5,780 nucleotides of DNA, taken from positions 1-5,780 of the forward strand of contig CAMTBF010000254.1 in the NCBI GenBank assembly GCA_947068385.1. Reading direction: 5' to 3'. Within the stretch, counting starts at the first letter, position 1. Each line of letters begins with the position of its first letter. Under the pieces are notes generated by a model. That model ran no database searches. It was not told the origin of the DNA and saw only the letters and a list, made by a program, of their open reading frames with translations. Below are positions 5,413-5,780 of this stretch, piece after piece. The DNA is from an uncultured Lachnospiraceae bacterium (lineage in GTDB: Bacteria; Bacillota; Clostridia; Lachnospirales; Lachnospiraceae). The position numbers were made by a program, and so were the translations under genes.

Positions 5413-5780
5413 ATGGCAAAGAAGGTAACAGGTTACATTAAATTGCAGATTCCTGCAGGTAAGGCTACGCCGGCTCCGCCCGTAGGCCCTGCGCTTGGAC
5501 AGCATGGCGTGAACATCGTGGAGTTCACCAAGCAGTTCAACGCCAGGACGGCGGACAAGGGCGATGTCATCATCCCCGTAGTCATTACCGTGTATGCAGA
5601 CAGGTCTTTCAGTTTCATTACGAAGACTCCCCCTGCGCCGGTGCTGATCAAGAAGGCCTGCAACATCAAGTCAGGCTCCGCAGCGCCCAACAAGACAAAG
5701 GTCGCCACGCTCTCCAAGGCCAAGCTCCAGGAGATCGCGGAGATGAAGATGCCCGACCTGAACGCGGCCAGCCTGGAGGC
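5413..5780 (+). CDS. rplK: 50S ribosomal protein L11, 3' end cut off by window
   Basis: L11 binds the GTPase-associated region of 23S rRNA and is needed for factor-stimulated GTP hydrolysis and the stringent response. The window holds 122 residues of a family that is usually about 141. The N-terminal domain has the conserved [20 protein letters not shown] and [11 protein letters not shown], the proline-rich face that thiostrepton-type drugs contact. The RNA-binding C-terminal domain begins at about 75 with PAPVLIKKA and reaches MKMPDLNA at the edge. AGGAGG (5400-5405) lies 7 bases before the ATG. rplA (L1) is expected next but is not visible. Confidence 0.97.
   Translation, partial: MAKKVTGYIKLQIPAGKATPAPPVGPALGQHGVNIVEFTKQFNARTADKGDVIIPVVITVYADRSFSFITKTPPAPVLIKKACNIKSGSAAPNKTKVATLSKAKLQEIAEMKMPDLNAASLE

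Noticed and set aside
4729..5505. Long minus-strand open frame opposite nusG and the rplK leader
   Set aside because: It lies opposite NusG and L11, which are certain, and is rich in His, Arg and Leu as expected of an antisense shadow.

Overview
The window looks like a chromosomal segment of a Gram-positive Clostridia, most likely a Lachnospiraceae-type gut bacterium. The grounds are strong GGAGG ribosome binding sites, sigma-A and sigma-D style promoters, the order rpmG-secE-nusG-rplK with a very short SecE, and protein sequences typical of that group. The assignment is inferred from gene order and sequence style, not from a search.

Left part (1-1977, + strand). A radical SAM/SPASM protein enters from the left edge without its N-terminus. 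Its 3' end appears frameshifted at about 856: the cysteine-rich SPASM tail runs to C269 (counted from the ATG at 49) in one frame, and the natural-looking C-terminus continues to 967 in the next frame. After a 143-base gap with nothing I can support, a GC-rich gene (1111-1977) encodes an exported or membrane-anchored YiiX-like permuted papain-fold (NlpC/P60 superfamily) cysteine hydrolase with His, Glu and Cys in the expected places.

Middle (1978-3986). A small XRE-type helix-turn-helix regulator (2096-2446) has a clear promoter flanked and overlapped by two inverted repeats, so autoregulation is plausible. A hairpin at 2500-2530 serves as a shared terminator for this gene and the convergent gene on the minus strand. 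That gene (2563-3861) encodes a FliD-like flagellar cap or hook-associated protein. It has its own sigma-D (flagellar sigma-28) type promoter and a structured leader of about 90 bases, with no other flagellar gene in view.

Divergent intergenic region (3862-4241, 380 bases). No gene is seen here. It holds the fliD-like leader (two or three small hairpins) and its sigma-D promoter, an ATTCCTGA direct repeat, a CGCGG/CCGCG palindrome, a 10-base direct repeat, and an extended -10 sigma-A promoter for rpmG.

Right part (4242-5780, + strand). This is the conserved translation/secretion/transcription cluster: rpmG (zinc-binding L33, 49 aa), secE (69 aa), nusG (172 aa), and rplK running off the right edge. 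The rpmG-secE gap carries two tandem hairpins. The 201-base nusG-rplK gap is rich in hairpins and looks like a structured leader, probably the L1 autoregulatory site expected ahead of rplK-rplA.

I found no CRISPR array, insertion sequence, tRNA or rRNA. No wholly new system is evident. The best leads are the orphan sigma-D fliD-like transcription unit with its leader, the frameshift in the radical SAM gene, and the rplK leader.
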